Assembly: GCA_038373885.1 (NCBI GenBank)
Contig: JAWZYV010001785.1
Coordinates: 186,001 to 250,000 of the forward strand
Reading direction: 5' to 3'
DNA length: 64,000 nucleotides
Origin: Cheiracanthium punctorium
Taxonomy: Eukaryota; Arthropoda; Arachnida; Araneae; Cheiracanthiidae
Every line of letters begins with the position of its first letter. Within the stretch, counting starts at the first letter, position 1. Shown here one piece after another: positions 24,049 to 36,059 of the stretch. Position numbers and translations under genes: made by a program. The notes under the pieces were generated by a model that did not search any database, was not told the origin of the DNA, and was given only the letters and a program-made list of their open reading frames with translations.

Positions 24049-24446
24049 TGGTAATATTGGAGGATTCGTACGCATTTTCGCCTCCGTTTTTTTGAAAGAT
24101 TTCTTGTCGCTTATGTGAAGGAAATAAAATATAAAATAGCAATGATAACCTTAAAATCCGAGTATTTTAAAGCTTCAGTTTAGTTGATGTTTCTTTTATT
24201 TGACTAATGCTAACAAGATTTGACAAAAGGGAAAAAATTACAAAATAATTAAAATTGTTCGATCATGCAACATGGATCCAGATAGGAATATATAAATCAT
24301 TCTAGACACTCTCTAAAATTCTGGTGTGACCCCAGCAGATAAATATATATAACCAAAATATATTTAATACTTATTTATTTATTCTATATTTCTATCTCTT
24401 GGTTTAACAGTATCCATTCCGCGCGAAGATTGGGTACTTCAGCTAG
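24049..24446 (+). mobile_element. Helitron-like segment ending in a decayed family terminus
   Basis: The right end reads CCGCGCGAAGATTGGGTACT followed by TCAGCTAGT. It aligns with the terminus CCGTGCGAAGAACGGGCACGCAGCTAGT of the Helitrons at 2237 and 57506 with several stem substitutions. Both this end and the one at 24048 share CTTCAGCTAGTGGTA. The segment itself does not begin with TC. Confidence 0.4.
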
Positions 24447-24796
24447 TGGTATATATAGCTTTGATGCACGGCGAATAACGGCCAAATAAAGAGCAAGTGT
24501 GCGTTTTGGTTTTCCTTTAGCTGTACATCTAATGATAGAAATATGCTCTATACGAATAACTATAATATAGTATATACTATAATTTTTTGGAGCAAAACAT
24601 TGTAAAATTTACTTATTATTACCATTCTTTTTTATATAAAATTACTCAAATGCTTTGCTGACGCATCTTTTTTTTCTCCAAATGGTTAAAAGCATAGGAA
24701 AATAATATTTTTGCCACTGTTGGAATGTTGACCATAAAGCATGTAAAAACTAAACCTCTATAACACCAATGTGCATATCTGCAACGTGCTCAACAA

Positions 24797-25108
24797 TTCA
24801 TTAGAGTGTGTTAAAAATATTTGAATGACTTTTTCTTTACTAGAGTAACATAACGTAACCTAAACATAAAAGAATTCATAAATTCATTACAATGTGTTGA
24901 ATAGTAATTAGAATGCCCGTTTCTATACTAGAATAATGTAAGCATAAAATAATTTATAAATTCATCACAGTGCGTTGAAAAATTATATGAACGACTACTC
25001 CTTTACTAAAATAACATAAGATACAAGAATTTATAAATTCATTACAGTGTGGTATAAAATGATTTGACTGCTTTCTTACTAGAATAACGTAAGAATAAAG
25101 AATTATGT
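24797..25108 (+). repeat. Tandem array, 4 units of about 75-87 bp
   Basis: Each unit begins TTCAT(T/C)A(C/G)A(A/G)TGTG(T/G)T and contains CTTTACTAGAATAACATAA-type sequence and AAGAATTTATAAA. Units start near 24797, 24884, 24961 and 25037 and are diverged. No coding potential. Confidence 0.75.
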
Positions 25109-25567
25109 ATAGAAAAAATTAAAGGGTTGTGCAATTTTACTTTATTAATATTTTAACAACACGCTGCATTTTGTTCTTCAGCATTCGCGCTATTAGTTAC
25201 AGCAGCACCGATTGTGGATTTTCGTAAGTCACCCTTACAATAACATTAATGATTGTTTTAGCTCAAATTGTTTCACAAACGTTTCAATAACACATTGGTA
25301 TAGTATAAATAACACCTTAAACCTTCGATCGACACACAAATAAAATAACAGTATAATTGGAATCTACAGCAAACACATTTCGGCGAATAACTTTTACATA
25401 ATCTACACAGAACTAATATAAAAAAAAATATAAACGTGGTGAAATTTAGTTATTTTCGCTACAGAAAACATTTTTCAAATTTTATTTGTTGTAGTATTGA
25501 GTTTCTGCTTGAACCACAGTTGATCAAGATCATTTTGTTTTTGTATAAAGAACCATAAACATTAATA

Positions 25568-25702
25568 CAGTCGACGGTCGTTTTTACGAGCCCATATAGG
25601 GACCACTGAAATAGTACGTAAAATCAAATTGTATAGTCTACGGGAGTGTACTATTGTCTAATTCGTAAAATCGCAAGTGTTCGTAAAAACGATCGTCCAG
25701 TG
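25568..25702. mobile_element. Pogo/Tigger-like MITE
   Basis: Ends CAGTCGACGGTCGTTTTTACGA and the complement of CACTGGACGATCGTTTTTACGA form inverted repeats of about 22 bp. A TA precedes at 25566-25567; the right flank is TG, one change from TA. CAGT ends with TA duplication fit pogo-type transposition. Confidence 0.7.
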
Positions 25703-25729
25703 TGCGAACTTTTAATTTAACAACAATTA

Positions 25730-26420
25730 TTGAATAACTAATTTAATTAACTTCGTTTTTTTACTTTCTACGAATAAATGGATTTAAATAATTCAAATCG
25801 TTAGTATTTAATTTACAAGCACTATCACTACTGATTTAATTATGATCTCGATTTTATATTAAGAGATTTATAACTAAATTTTCTTATATTTTCTTTTTCA
25901 TAGGAAGGTCTACGTGACGATCAAATTTTCCTTTGTACGATTAACTTATGATAATGAAACAGAGTGAGATAATTCAAATGTAATTCAATAGTAATACAAA
26001 TAATAATTATAATAATTCAAATCTATTGATAATTTTAATATAATTTATTATTTATTAAATGATTAATTCAAATCGTATAGTAGTATTTATATGTACTGAG
26101 GCTTCTGAATTAATTATGATATCTATTTTATATTAAGCAATTCTTTAAACCTGACATTCCCCCCCCCCCCCCACACACACACACACACACTCTTTCCTTT
26201 GAGAGTCTATGCTAGGATCAACTTCATTGCATGATCAAAGTGTAACCATTACTTTGTATTGACAAGTGCTATCAACCACTACTAAATTAATTATGAATTC
26301 GATTTTATATTAACAGATCCAAACTTTAAAAAGAAGTTTTTTTCTCTTTCCCATGAGGATCTATGTTAGGATCAAATTCTTCTTTGCATAATCAACTTGT
26401 AACAGAATCAGATAGTTGGA
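25730..26420 (+). repeat. Three diverged tandem units
   Basis: Three units share TTAATTATGAT(A/C)T(C)GATTTTATATTAA (cores near 25836, 26113 and 26286), then a TTTCAT(A/G)GGAAGGTCTA(T)GT-type block and GATCAACTTGTAAC. A C-run plus CA microsatellite (26160-26190) expanded in the second unit. Confidence 0.6.
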
Positions 26421-26429
26421 AAAAAAAAA

Positions 26430-27490
26430 AAAAACTTTGGATACGCGGAAGTGGTTAGTTACGCGAAGGTTTCTCAAAGCCGATTTATTTCTCGTAATCA
26501 CCTCATTAGGTTGTATAGCAAAGCCCTAAGACAGACAGATGGAGTGTTAAGATATAGGTTTTGTTGTCTCTTTCTTAATGGTTGTGAGTCAGTCATTGTC
26601 ATTGGCTTGACGTCAAAACTGTCGTCTTGATTGACGTCAACTGTCGTTCCAACCAAGGTCAGATCGCTCACGAAATGAACATGCTTGTCCGATACACGTT
26701 TTGATTCATTCTATTGTTCGCTGTTAATCATTATGCAAATGAATCGTTACTGGAAAAGTAGTGTAAGGATCTCGGCATAGTTGTACATTACAAGACATTA
26801 TTGCACGGTGGTGGGCGGTTTAATTTTTCAAAATCTTTTAAGCAGAGCCCGACTAAGCCAATCCGAGGCCAGGGGCAGGGGCAGATATTGATCGTCGGCC
26901 CCCTTTCATACTGATATACATATGCAGTCATACATACATAAACAATAAATAGTTTTTTTTTTATATGGATCATATATGTACCTCCAATATATTTTTTTTT
27001 TTTATAATTTATTTAAATTTTGTAAGAGTTCTGTAGAATTGGCCAGTTTTTCTGTAGACTTATAGAATATAACAAGAATATATGTAATGCACACACAATT
27101 CACATACTTAAACTATAAACAATAACAAATAGCAACTATGAAAAATATCCTATAACATAATATTTGTTTGTGTATAAATTAAGAAAATTCAGCAAAACTC
27201 TTTAAATCTCCATATTCTGAACGACAAAATTGATTTTTTAGCTTATAAAAGATGGCAGATGTCCACTCAGTTAGCAGACAGAAAATGAAAAAGAAATTGA
27301 AATGAATTGAACAGGAAAACAACTAAAAAATCCCGTTTTTTTTTTTACACAAACATCCATTACAATATTACATATGCATATTTATTCACTTTATATTTGT
27401 ACGATTGTGAAGAACAAATTACGGAAGTAAAGTAGTACAAACATAATTAATGCAATTCTAATTTAAAGTTCAAGCAAGTACTTTAACGAA
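26430..27490. other. Stretch without a supported gene
   Basis: A CAGAGCCCGACTAAGCCAA sequence at 26843 resembles, in reverse, the end near 36479 and may be a hAT-like terminus without a visible partner. The rest is AT-rich. Confidence 0.4.
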
Positions 27491-27499
27491 ATACTGGGC

Positions 27500-27569
27500 G
27501 TTTCGCGGGACCCCTTGCCTGGCTGTGTAGCACCATTGGGTGCCGCGGCACACACTTTGGGAAGCCTTG
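27500..27569 (-). mobile_element. hAT terminal fragment with GTGCCGCGGCAC palindrome
   Basis: On the minus strand it begins CAAGGCTTCCCAAAGTGTGT followed by GCCGCGGCACCC, the terminal arrangement common in animal hAT transposons (CAG-x-G-x-TTCCCAAA then the palindrome). Only this end is recognisable. Confidence 0.65.
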
Positions 27570-27807
27570 CACTAATAAGTAAATTTCCACTCAGTTACCC
27601 GACAGTACACTTTACCTTGATTTAACTTTAAAAAAAGAAGTATTTCCTTACAAATTATAGTTAGATTATGGTACTTCTAGGTTAGGTCTTAAGAGTATAC
27701 ATCCACGTTTATCAATGTATCCATAACAAAAGAACCATTAAAAAAAAAACAAGGGGCATGATTTTGTAAGGTCTTTTTGCGAATGACTCTTATACTCTCA
27801 GTTACTT

Positions 27808-28037
27808 GTGGTACCACCATGGCTGAGTGTATAAGTAACTGAACATGGTAGAAAGCTGAAATGTGAAGGTCCAGGATTATAGAATACCGCGTGCCGATCT
27901 GACGGTATCCAGTTTCGGGTGGTTTTCTCCAGGCGTAACATGAAAACGCGTTAGAACCCCTTAAAAAGCAACCTCGCCCTAGTATCTTATATGTTAGCAG
28001 ATACCCTCTTGTGTAGGTTTACCTTAATGCAATACAC
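27808..28037 (+). mobile_element. SINE family A copy with 14-bp target duplication
   Basis: Head TACCACCATGGCTGAGTG, B-box-like AAGGTCCAGGATTAT, then the GTTTTCTCCAGGCGTAAC body block. Flanks ACTCTCAGTTACTT (27794-27807) and ACTCTGAGTTACTT (28038-28051) differ at one base. Confidence 0.8.
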
Positions 28038-28246
28038 ACTCTGAGTTACTTCTTACGCCAAGATTGTTGAAGTGGAAGATCATTACCGTCCGTTTCAAAA
28101 ACACTTATAGAAAGATTGACTTAGCATTAATGATAATAATACTACTCGGAAGGGCACATAAGAGACCGCGCTGAAGAGTTCCGAAAACCGAATTCTTCCG
28201 AGGCAAGATCCAAAAATAAAACACAAACCAAGAGAAGTGGCGTGTC

Positions 28247-28247
<1 letters not shown>

Positions 28248-28275
<28 letters not shown>
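28248..28275 (+). repeat. Poly-A tract
   Basis: About 28 A residues. The sequence to its left could be a retroposed fragment, but none was recognised. Confidence 0.85.
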
Positions 28276-28278
<3 letters not shown>

Positions 28279-28279
28279 A

Positions 28280-30460
28280 TGTGTATCTCCGGTCCGCGGC
28301 CTTTGTGGGTTAAGCTGCGCCCTGAGCCATTCCGTGCATAAGGCGAGTGCAGACCGCGTTGAAACCGTTCAACCGGAGGCACCAAAAGTGAAATTAGCCA
28401 TTTTCTTCTTTTTTGATTCACTTAATTATTTACCCCGAAAAGAAGAGGCAAGCGGCAGGGTGCCTTTTTAGCTGAGGATATATCACGTGTCTTCCGGGTG
28501 AATCTTGGCCATTCGCCCCTTTTTTTAACATTTTCCAACGATGTTGTTGTTGTTTTGTCCACAAGTTAGTACAAAAGGGAGTCAAATAGGGCCGAAAGTA
28601 TCTAAATCATCCCGGGCGACGTCGATAACGTTCAAAGAATATGCAGGAGCTAGTATATGGGGGACTGAATAAATATTAGTGAGTTAGGCCAGTACGGCAG
28701 AAGCAGCAAACAATGTGAACTGGGAAAAGTCGGATATAACGTGGCAGCCAGGACATCTATTACATCTTCGTTGACCAGTAGGGGATGCTTTTGTTCCCTT
28801 TCCGCGTTTTGTCTTAATGTAGCTATGATGTATGAAAATCACTTCTCAAAGATCAGTTGCAGTGCCAGAAAAGTCGTCATCAGAAATATCTCATCGAGTG
28901 GCGGCTTCTGGGTTATTTTAAAGGAGGTTCAGAAAATAAATTTCGAAAATTAAATATCCAGATACGACGCACATTGCACGTTGAAATATATTTACGTTTC
29001 CAGCAATTAAAGGAAAACAATGCATGCAACTGAAAGAACACAAGTCATATGTGGTCTTACATTTCGTCACCAAGATAAGTTTTAGCAAAGGTGTTGTCTT
29101 GATTCATTTTTTAAATTTTTTTTAAAGGGTGATATTATTGAAAAATGTCATTGCTTTAGCTAAGAAAATCTTATTTTACTCCCATCTTAATTATTTACAC
29201 TAGTTTGTAAAAAATATTGTAGTGAAAAAAAAATGACAACGAAAATAAAAAGAAAAAGGGGGAAAAATGGATTAACAAACCAAGGGATAATCCGGAAGAG
29301 ATAACCGTAAAAAAAAAAAAAAAGGTATGAAAATGTGCGAACTGAATGATATCAGCAGTACCTTACTTCTCCCGCTTCTGTTCTCAGAGAGCGGTTCAGG
29401 GGACATTTCTCCAATCGCATGTATGATCGAGGAATTACTGTGCTGTAGTAACTTACAGTACAGTGCGTTAGTTATAACAAGCATATTTAATAACATTGGA
29501 TGTGGTGGGAAGAGTAATTCAGAAATCGTTGTTTAAAATTCAGAAAAATCTAGAAGTGTACTTAATATATATATATATTTTTAATATAATTTGTTAATGT
29601 GTTTATTTTTTCCTTTGGGGGTTCACATGCTCATGTGCTCAAATGAAGGAGCCGCCAGTGATCTCATCCCCTCCCCCCTTTATGTTTTCATCTTTAACGC
29701 GGTTACGCAAGCACAATGCTGGAACTGAACTGAGCGTTCTAAGAACCACGCTGGAAAACAACATTAGCCACAGAAGGAGAGTCTTCTCCGCTGCATCTTC
29801 CCAATGATGAAAGCGGAAAGACTAAGTCTGGATGGTTTGAACCCGGGAGCATTACATTCTCCAACGACTGTACAAACTCTCAGGCTTTAGGGTGCTTTGA
29901 TTGGAACAGTGCGAAGGGGCTCGCCCTACCGTCTCCCCCAATGTTTTTGGCTTTAAGATTTCATAATCGATGCTTTCGGTGTGATTTATTATTCTTGGTT
30001 TGAATCTTACTATGAAGTGTGTTCCCTAAATGACATTTTCCGCATGTGTCGAAACGCCAAGTGTGAATATTGCTACCTATCGCCATGTTCCCGTTCAATT
30101 TGCAAACTACATTCAGGAGAAGCGATGGTGTAGAAAAGAGCATCGCGTGGCAGCGTCTGAAGATTATCTGCATCCAATCCACTTTTCCTAGCACTCGGGC
30201 GCAGTTCTTCCTCCATGCCGATCGAGAGTGTTCATTTACGTTAGAACTATTTAACATCCATGACCCGCCAAGCAATTAATTTGCCCGCCAGCGACCAAAC
30301 AGAACTTCGCGAAGTTAACAGCACTTTGATTGTCGGTGGCCGCAAGATAAACAGTCAGCTTTGGGGCGATCTAAATCGTGAAATGTTGGTGCCAGTGAAT
30401 TGCAAACGCAACCTTACATTCGAAGATTATTGCACTGCACGAATGCTTTTGAGCACTATT
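28280..30460. other. Stretch without a supported gene
   Basis: More GC-rich than average, especially 29640-30460. Overlapping open frames on both strands at 29961-30490 have no recognised domain, and the rightmost one runs into a SINE. The region may be unique host sequence; I see no exon signals. A TA-rich tract lies at 29563-29580. Confidence 0.35.
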
Positions 30461-30461
30461 A

Positions 30462-30575
30462 GCTCCACCATGGCCGAGTGCATAGGATAGTGAACTATTG
30501 GTAGATGGCTGAAGGTCCGGGGTTCTGGCCTACGCGCGGCTGTCGATCTAAGCCTGCAAGCTTACACGAGGGGAG
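30462..30575 (+). mobile_element. SINE family A, truncated head copy
   Basis: Head CTCCACCATGGCCGAGTG, B-box-like GAAGGTCCGGGGTTCTGGCC, then loss of homology before the body. It abuts an inverted copy at 30576. Confidence 0.65.
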
Positions 30576-30768
30576 TCTGCCTAAGTGGGGGTGTACCTTG
30601 GACGGAGGACTTTTTAAGGGGTCTTAACACATATTCACGTTACAACTGGAGAAAACCGCCCAAAACTGACATTCCGTTAGATCGACAGCAGCGCGGCAAG
30701 CCACACCCTGGTTCTTCACACTTTAACCATTGCCGTGTTCAGCGTCTTATTCACTCGGCCACGGTGGG
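30576..30768 (-). mobile_element. SINE family A copy, head-out inverted partner of 30462
   Basis: Reads in reverse with head CCCACCGTGGCCGAGTGAATAAGACG at the right edge and the body block near 30640. The two copies form a dispersed inverted pair, perhaps from insertion of one SINE into the other. Confidence 0.65.
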
Positions 30769-30867
30769 ACGTCAAAAAAGAGATGCATTATGCCAAATAC
30801 ATAACTTATAAAACACTATCCTGCATGATCTTATTATTTGTGCTGACACTACAGTTTAACCCTTTAA

Positions 30868-31380
30868 CCCTTTGAGGCGCAACCATTTCCCCATGCTGAA
30901 AAAAGGGCAGCCGTTGCCATCGCTCGACTTAACTACCAGCAAGATGGTGGACGATCGAAAGGTTCATCGCGTGCCACAGATCTAGAGACCCTTTTGTGAC
31001 GACAGCTGGCTGTGCCCGCGCACTGCCAGGTGCCATCCAAAAAGGGTCTCTAGATCTGTGGCACGCGGTGAACGTTTCGATCGTCCGCCATCTTGCTGGT
31101 GGTTAAGTCGAGCGATGGCAACGGCTGCCCTTTTTTCAGGATTGCGCAATCTATCCGGCTGTTCTCGCATTCTTACATTTTTCAGCAAATGTCAGTGCTG
31201 TTAAAAATAATCGTGACAATTTTTTTAAGGGTAATGACGTGCTAAAAAGGTAAAGGATTCTCGTGGAGCTATGTCACCCGCAACTATTTTTATAGAAATC
31301 AAATCTATTCTTCGTGACTGGCAACAGTCAAAACGTCAGAGTTTGGTGTTCCCAGAGCGGGAACACTGCGCATTAAAGGG
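30868..31380 (+). mobile_element. piggyBac-type MITE, longest copy
   Basis: 513 bp flanked by TTAA at 30864-30867 and 31381-31384, starting CCCTTTGAGGCGC and ending TGCGCATTAAAGGG. The internal palindrome is the most complete here: arms of about 80-100 bp run from about 30895 to a centre near 31005-31040, including CTAGAGACCC(TTTT) and the GATGGCGGACGATCGAAACG block. A short extra TTAACCC lies just to the left. The short open frame read across it is not a gene. Confidence 0.85.
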
Positions 31381-31814
31381 TTAATGCGCAGTGGGATATT
31401 TCATACTTCACATCCTCACCAAATTTTAGCGTGTTCACTGTCGGTAGCAAAAATACACAAGCACACAACACAAGGACAGGACTTGTGAAACAATTACTAA
31501 GGAACAGGTATTGTAAAACATTTAAGTTAACTCAAATAACAGTAAGATTTAAAATACAGGATGGTCGTTTTTCGAAATGAAAACCTACATTCGCCAGTGT
31601 CAGGTGTAACAAGTATTTTAAATGACTTATAGTGTACAATTGATGAAAACTATTAACAATGTCCACTCTGCTACTCAGACAGCATATTTTTTCTCAATGC
31701 AAAATAAGTAGCTGATTTTTACAGTACAAATATTAGTTTATGTACTGAACGTTCATACTTCGTTCAATGGACACCAAAGTTTATCAATATAGCAACAAAA
31801 GAACCCCCCCCCCC

Positions 31815-31994
31815 CAGTGGGGGATTATTGCAAGTTTGTCGGGAGGTGGGGGCGGTTAGTTTGTCGGTGGGGGGCGGTTAGTTAGAAGATTGACATATAC
31901 ATCCATTTTATGGAAGTAAAATAGGATCTTTTACATTAATTTCTTTCTTCTCGGGGGGGGGGTTGCCCCCTCCGCCCCCCTTTAATCAGCCCTG
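31815..31994. mobile_element. Possible hAT-like MITE in C-rich context
   Basis: Possible ends CAGTGGGGGATTA and AATCAGCCCTG sit between C-runs, so the target duplication cannot be judged. The interior is G/C-rich with GGTTAGTTTGTCGG repeated twice. Confidence 0.35.
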
Positions 31995-31999
31995 CCCCC

Positions 32000-34080
32000 C
32001 CGTCCATAGTTGACTGTTTTGGTCATAACTGGTGCTTTCTTAATGAGTGAACAAAGATGATCACAACCATTTTGTTTGCACTGTTTATTATTGACCAGAG
32101 TCCTGCAATAGTTTACTTAAATCATAGTTACGACACTGAAAGACCATTATACATCAATTTGTAGTTAAATCTGCGATTTTCTGCAATGTCACTGTCGCGC
32201 ATTCTAAATCTTAAATGTTTTTTTAACTGCGCATTTCTTTTCTTTATCCTTTGAAATAAAAAAAAGGTTTGTCAAGCGTATGTTTTGCAATAGCTTTTCC
32301 TTCTAGAAGAGAGGATATTGCGAAACACTTTTGAAACTTTATTTAAGAAATGAACATTTCTAAAAGCGATTACTCAAGAACCGTTCACAAAAAACGATTA
32401 TGTGCAACCGCTTATGTAGAGTAAAGCACTCGATTCCTATGAAAAATATCGAGAACTAATATTTATTTATCTTTAAAAATAAATATCGTTATTAATTTTG
32501 TTAACTGAAATAGATGAATACCTCTGAATGAGATGAATATTTGCTGACTCACTTTTTTGTAATCCCAAGCTTGCTGCAAGCTTAAAATGAATTGAACTGT
32601 CAAGCTTGTATTAATAAAAATAAAAGATAATTAATTAATAAAAATAAAAAATAATATTAATAAAAATAAAAGATTGTAATAAACTAGAGGGCATTATGAA
32701 AAATATTATTGTAATTTGTTTTGATAGTTTGATGCAATTAATTTTAATGTTTTCATCATTAGTTCGGGTTTTTTTTTTTTGTGTGTGCATGTTTTGCCTA
32801 AATTAACGGTTTCTACCTGGAGTATGTGAAAAAATAGTCTGCAATGGCGGAAATAATTACTTTTATTAAGCATTAAATTTAGTAATTTTAATAATTAACA
32901 ACTTCTATAAAGTACTTATTGCAACCCAAAACCCATACCGATGTAGATAAAGTTTTGACGTCTTTTTTACAATAATAATAATAATAATAATAATAAAAGC
33001 ATGTTGCTTTACAAAGCCGTAACCAAGATGAAAGGCAAGGTAGGGCTATGAATCTACTTCAGGGGGGTGGGGTGTGACCAAATAGAAGTAGTAGCAGTCG
33101 GGGGTGGTGGGGAGAGTTTTTCAATTTGTACGTCTTTTCCTACAGTATTTGCTTCACAAAATGCTGCATTCTTAAAATATTTACAATTATTTTTTCATCG
33201 AGATTTAATGAAAAATATTTAAAAAAAACTATTTTGAGAAGATAAGCCTTAACCTTTTGCCTGGTTTGGCTTTACTCCGTACGGCCGCGGTTTTCTACTT
33301 TTAATGTAAAATTAGTCGTATAAATGTCAGTAGTTGTCCGTAAAATGTTAGTTTGCGAAGTCTATTATTTTTGGTCTAAAAGCGTAGGATTTTTCATAGG
33401 TTTTGTATTTCTCAGCGAGTTTTTATCTTTCAGTTTTTATCTTTTTGTTCGTATTTTACACATCATTTGATAATTTCATTTATATACAAGTAGTGAAAAC
33501 TATATGTAGTAACAATTGCTAATAATATGTACTAATAATTATGTATTATTTGTAATAAAAAATAATGGCACAGTAATAGTATATTTTTATACGCACAACT
33601 GTAAATGCAACTTTCCCTCTCAAGCGCTCATAAGAGAGAAAAGACAACGTCCAGGGAAAACATTATTATTTTATTTGCTATAAGAAATTTATTAGAAATT
33701 CTTAAAATAATTAGAAAAATTACTTTTAATAAAACTTTTCCAACTTACTAATGTAAAGCGAACAAAAATATGCAATAAAAAATGTGGCATTTTTTGAATC
33801 GAATTCATAAAAAAATGAAACCGCATTAATGGACGTAAAGGAACAGCGGCAGTTTTGTGCTTTAGTTCCACTTCGGAAAAATCCAAGATCCTTAGTATAT
33901 CCGTAGTAGATCCAAGATACTTAACCGCATAGATATCTGGATATTTTGATAAGAAATTCTTCTGAAATAATGGGTATTTTTAATGATTTAAAATTTATCG
34001 ATTGAATAAGACCCTCATTTCTAAACCTTCATATTTAGTGGTTCCATTAAAAAAAAAAAAATGAAAATCTTAGGGGAGGG
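32000..34080. other. Stretch without a supported gene
   Basis: It contains a reiterated TTAATAAAAATAAAAGAT motif at 32612-32675, a TAA microsatellite at 32971-32996 and a G-rich patch at 33060-33116. The rest is AT-rich and unassigned. Confidence 0.4.
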
Positions 34081-34084
34081 GGGG

Positions 34085-34242
34085 CAGTGGGTTAGCCAGT
34101 AACTTTTCATGGGGGGTTACGACTACTGCAACTCGCATGTATACGCGTGTGTGATAAGGGAGTAAAGAATATACATTTTGTATGGCAAAAAATTCCTCAT
34201 GGGGGGTTTGTAACCCCCTATCCCCCTTTGGCTACACCCCTG
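34085..34242 (-). mobile_element. hAT-like MITE, GGCTACGCCCCTG family
   Basis: Reverse-oriented member of the family at 39029, 43273 and 50331: shares the TATACATTTTGTATGGCAAAAA block and the C/G runs. Ends CAGTGGGTTAGCC and GGCTACACCCCTG. G-runs on both flanks obscure the target duplication. Confidence 0.7.
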
Positions 34243-34249
34243 GGGGGGC

Positions 34250-35830
34250 TGAGAGACTGCTAGACAGAGCTCAGCCCCCATGGGCCGCTCTCTGCTTACC
34301 GCCCTGTTGCGTTATGTGGGTGGATGGGAAGTATTTATGAAAAAGGCGGTGCCAATAAAAGAAAAATCTGAGACAGGGATACTTGTAAAAACAAAAGACT
34401 GGGAATCGCTGTCTTAAATGATTAACTACGGAAATTGAGTCGTTGGAAATGACAAATGTGTCGTTAGAGCAAAAATTCTTCTTTAAGGATACACTGCAAT
34501 AAAGATAAAAAAAATGCCGCAAAAGAAAATATTAATTTAGCAAAAGCGTCGATTTTAAATAGCATTAATGCGAAAAGAATTCAGTCAGATGCTATATCTA
34601 TGTACAAAAACATTGTAACCGAGAGTCGTTGCAGCAAAATTTCACAGCATTTGATTCGTTGTAAACAGCACACCGTTGTTAAGTATAAGAGTGTATAAAA
34701 GAAAATTTTTTGGATGTGGTGATTATAGAGTTGGGGGGAAAAACGAGTCTGTTCATCTAATATTTTTAATTAATTTTTTTTTTATAATTTTGAATCCTTT
34801 TCTGTTGCAGGATTTTTTATTTATTTATTTTGGTAGTTCTGAATTTCCTTCCAATAGCGCACACTTCCGAATACCTTACATCCCGAATATTGAACTTTAA
34901 TAATTTTATAATTTACTAATAAAACTGCAGCTTTACAGGTAACAGCAAGTTTTCACTGAGCTCCAGAAATCGTTATCAATCCATGTCTGTGTCAACACTG
35001 CAGCAGACGCAGACAACTCCATGCATACCAACGTTCAAAAGATTGCATGAAATAAACAATAAAGTTTTTATATTTTTAGGAGTACAAAAAGAATGCAAAG
35101 GAGTGTTTTTGGAGTATAGTATTTAAAAGAAGTACAGTACACAAAATAGGAGTGAAAAATTCCCCAAAAGAGTACAGCTTGGTCACCTTACTGTAAAAGA
35201 AACATCCTAAAAATTTTGAAATTCTTAACATACGTCGTTTTTTCTGCATTCGTATGCTAAAATTCACATGATTGTTTTAGAAATACGTGTATTGTTGACA
35301 TGTAGCAGAGTGAAAACCACTTTGCAACTCTCTCCTCCTCCCCTCCCAATATAACGGCCCGGAGCTTTAAAATCAAGTTAAGAATAGAAAACGATTAAGA
35401 AAAACCGGCACACTTTCCAAAGCGGCAACTGTTTTCTTCTTTTTCCCATTATACATCCAGCAAGCAGGGTTGGCGGCCTTCAAACGACCGCGAAACAACA
35501 GGCATAAACACACGAAAAAAAAAAAAAAAAAACCGAAGCAGTCTATCATCTAAATACAAACTCGGGGGCAAGCCTGACCTACAGATAGGAATCGAAACCA
35601 GAACTCGCTGCTCAGTCAAAAAAAAAGTAAAAAGTCGGACTTTGATTTGGAATAGACTGGGAGGGGCAGGAACCGATATCGGAGCAAGGTAAAGCGAAAT
35701 GCGTAATATAGAAGTCCAAAATAAGTAACAGGAGTGGAATGAAAAAGGGGAGGAAAAAACCATCAAGTCCAAGGTCGTTTAAGCGAGGTGTGGTAATCTC
35801 TCGATTGTCCCCGGACGGATTATTTGTGAT
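34250..35830. other. Stretch without a supported gene
   Basis: AT-rich DNA with an A-run at 35514-35532. Open frames in both directions have no recognisable domains. Confidence 0.4.
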
Positions 35831-35841
35831 TCACTCAGGAT

Positions 35842-36009
35842 CAGGGCCTTATTATCAAATGGGGAAGTCAGGACTTTGCCCAGGGCCCCCGACTCGAAAC
35901 AGCCCCCAATTTCAAATGTTGTTCTGAAATACTCAAATTTCATAGAGACCAACAGGGGCCCCTAAATTCATCAATGCCCGGGGCCCCTGTTGGTCAAAAT
36001 CAGGCTCTG
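35842..36009. mobile_element. hAT-like MITE with perfect 8-bp duplication
   Basis: CTCAGGAT flanks both sides (35834-35841 and 36010-36017). Ends CAGGGCCTTATTA and AATCAGGCTCTG. A relative is at 51330-51517, sharing CCCCCAATTT(C/A)AAATGTTGTTCT and the AATTCATCAATGCCCG block. Confidence 0.85.
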
Positions 36010-36059
36010 CTCAGGATCTTCGAAATCTGAAACAGCAAAACGCTATATCATTTGGTTAC

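Noticed and set aside
30982..31188. 68-codon minus-strand gene
   Set aside because: Entirely inside the palindrome of the piggyBac-type MITE.
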